From positions 454-33,192 of the forward strand of contig JABDAN010000032.1 in assembly GCA_013289175.1 (NCBI GenBank): a stretch of 32,739 nt of DNA, given 5' to 3'. The DNA comes from Bacteroidota bacterium (GTDB lineage: Bacteria; Bacteroidota; Bacteroidia; Chitinophagales; Chitinophagaceae). The notes below the pieces were generated by a model that saw only the letters and a program-made list of their open reading frames with translations, ran no database searches and had not been told where the DNA came from. The position numbers and the translations under genes were made by a program. Shown here piece by piece: positions 31,354-32,739 of this stretch (the stretch's first letter is position 1; every line of letters starts with the position of its first letter).

Positions 31354-32739
31354 ATGATCTCCAACCGTCATATCACCCCATCATTTTTGAGGGTTAAAAA
31401 ACTTTACGCTCTCAAAAATATCTGCCTGCGCTGCCTCATCCCAGTTGTGCTGTTCACTGCTGTTTCTTTTGCACAGCACCCCAATATCAAAAGGATAAAT
31501 AAGCTAAAGGAAGAACTGCCCCTTCTACAAGGAAACAACAGGACGGATTGTCTCAATGCATTAAGCGAAGAATACTGGTGGTCCCCACACCCCAGCCCCG
31601 ATTCAATTTTTTCTTACGCCTACCAAGCGCATGTTCTGTCGACACAAAACAACTATTTACCCGGTCTGACCTGGTCGACGCTCAATATTGGCGTCAGCGA
31701 ACTATACAAAAGACACTTGCCTATGGCCGAAAGCTATTTGCGTCAAAGTATCCTTTTGTCTGAAAATATGCACGATGACAAGTCGCAGGGTTGGGGTTAT
31801 TTATACCTGGGATGGGTTCTTTTCCTTAAAAATGAATATGCCAGCGCGGAAGAATCGTATAAAAAAGCAACCAGTTTTTTTCTCCAAAAAGGCGAAGATG
31901 AAGAGAGGAGCAAATTATGCGCTTACAAAAGTGTTCTTTATACGGCTATGGGTGACTATGAAAAGGGCTTTGAATACTGTCGTATGAGTTTACAGATCAG
32001 GAAAACAATGAAAGATCATGTCTGTATTATTTTATCCTATAATACCCTGGGCAATCTATATAAAGCGGCAGGCGATTTTGAAACTGCATTGACTTATTAC
32101 CTGCAGAGTTTGCAATATGCAAAAGAACATCATATTTTATGGGATGACTATGAACAAATCGGAACGATCTATTGCAGTTTAAACCGGTTCGATTCTTCCT
32201 TTTACTTTTTGAAACGATCATTACACGCACATCCTGAAGATCCCATTATCTGGAAAAGCCTGAGTGAGACCTACCTGGCCCACAAAGAATACGATTCAGC
32301 GCTCAAAATATCTTTAGCGCTCATCAATGGATTCAGAAAAAGTGATGATAAATTTCATTTAATGAGCAGTCTGCTAAATACCGGAAATACTTATGCCGGG
32401 ATGAAAAAAGATCGGATTGCCCTGAAGTTCACCTCGGAAGGCATATCCCTGGCCCAGCAGGCAGGTGCCAGGCAATCCATGCTCGATGGATATCAATTGC
32501 TTTCGAAAATTTATAATCATTCCGGTAAAGTAGACAGCGCATTTCTATATCTCTCAAAATACTCGGCTTTAAAAGATTCAGTCCTTACAAAAAAGTTCTA
32601 TTCACGCTTAAATGAATACAAAAGCGCCGCTGAAAATGAAGAAAAATTAGCTCAGATGGCTCTTTTGGATAAGGATAACAAAATCAAGGAACAGGAAATT
32701 GTGCAAAAATCGCTCCTCAATGCTATTCTCATTGGAGGC
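31354..32739 (+). CDS. TPR-containing protein, probable sensor histidine kinase N-terminal part (partial at window end)
   Basis: The frame runs from the ATG at 31354 to the last base (462 codons) with no stop, so the gene continues past the window. Residues ~20-42 (LKNICLRCLIPVVLFTAVSF, ending AQ) are a signal peptide or anchor. The rest is a series of tetratricopeptide repeats: e.g. GWGYLYLGWVLFLKNEYASA, YNTLGNLYKAAGDFETALTY, SLLNTGNTYAGMKKDRIALK, with the usual Ala/Gly/Tyr spacing. A coiled-coil-like segment (SRLNEYKSAAENEEKLAQMA) follows and a hydrophobic stretch (SLLNAILIGG) begins at the very end. In Bacteroidota this order (signal, TPRs, coiled coil, membrane helix) usually leads to a HisKA or LuxR/LytTR-linked kinase. 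The kinase itself is not in the window. Confidence 0.8.
   Translation, partial: MISNRHITPSFLRVKKLYALKNICLRCLIPVVLFTAVSFAQHPNIKRINKLKEELPLLQGNNRTDCLNALSEEYWWSPHPSPDSIFSYAYQAHVLSTQNNYLPGLTWSTLNIGVSELYKRHLPMAESYLRQSILLSENMHDDKSQGWGYLYLGWVLFLKNEYASAEESYKKATSFFLQKGEDEERSKLCAYKSVLYTAMGDYEKGFEYCRMSLQIRKTMKDHVCIILSYNTLGNLYKAAGDFETALTYYLQSLQYAKEHHILWDDYEQIGTIYCSLNRFDSSFYFLKRSLHAHPEDPIIWKSLSETYLAHKEYDSALKISLALINGFRKSDDKFHLMSSLLNTGNTYAGMKKDRIALKFTSEGISLAQQAGARQSMLDGYQLLSKIYNHSGKVDSAFLYLSKYSALKDSVLTKKFYSRLNEYKSAAENEEKLAQMALLDKDNKIKEQEIVQKSLLNAILIGG

Noticed and set aside
31548-32230. Short complete frames inside the last gene
   Set aside because: They are shadows of the TPR frame that runs from 31354 to the window end without a stop.

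Overview
The window reads as chromosomal DNA of a Bacteroidota bacterium, most likely of the Chitinophagaceae type. One protein carries a type IX secretion (T9SS) sorting domain. Several lipoproteins have short lipoboxes ending in SC or AC, many exported proteins carry '...AQ' type signal peptides, Shine-Dalgarno motifs are weak, and some upstream regions match the Bacteroidota promoter pattern (-33 TTTG, -7 TAnnTTTG). The phylum is a strong inference; the family is a guess from the style of the proteins. No rRNA, tRNA, CRISPR array or intact insertion sequence was seen.

Layout. Positions 50-3.9 kb: a secreted GH2 beta-galactosidase-type enzyme, then on the other strand a secreted esterase and a DUF1569 protein. 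4.0-7.5 kb: an RNB-family ribonuclease, two small membrane proteins and a secreted SMP-30/NHL-like propeller. 7.7-10.2 kb: an outer-membrane PagL-like lipid A deacylase coupled to a GIN-domain lipoprotein, then a secreted barrel-like protein. 10.2-13.2 kb: an HD-domain protein, a DUF1330-like protein, a DUF4114 lipoprotein and a DinB protein, with a decayed SRPBCC/AHSA1 gene fragment just downstream of dinB. 13.3-17.8 kb: a GH43 enzyme whose stop codon overlaps the start of a CGNR zinc-finger regulator, then a large GH63 glucosidase. 17.8-21.5 kb (minus strand): a DUF502 membrane protein, a TetX-like FAD monooxygenase and a secreted GH13 alpha-glucosidase/amylase. 21.7-25.7 kb: a secreted alpha/beta hydrolase, a T9SS-exported propeller protein, a dienelactone-hydrolase-like protein with a Tat-like motif and a small secreted protein. 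25.9-27.5 kb: a polytopic GT-C-like membrane protein. 27.5-28.5 kb: about 1 kb without an intact gene, holding a diverged direct repeat and several coding-like fragments. 28.5-31 kb: an AraC regulator and a haloperoxidase-like lipoprotein meeting at a strong bidirectional terminator. From 31354 to the end: a TPR protein cut by the window edge, probably a sensor kinase.

Together: four glycoside hydrolases (GH2, GH43, GH63, GH13) and three alpha/beta hydrolases give a saccharolytic flavour, but no SusC/SusD pair is present, so this is not a classical polysaccharide utilisation locus. Most genes are single or paired units with frequent strand switches. I did not find a clear new multi-gene system. 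The best leads are the GH43-regulator translational overlap, the degraded 27.5-28.5 kb region, the SRPBCC pseudogene, a perfect 16-bp palindrome before the GH13 gene, and a possible leader peptide plus hairpin before the TPR sensor.
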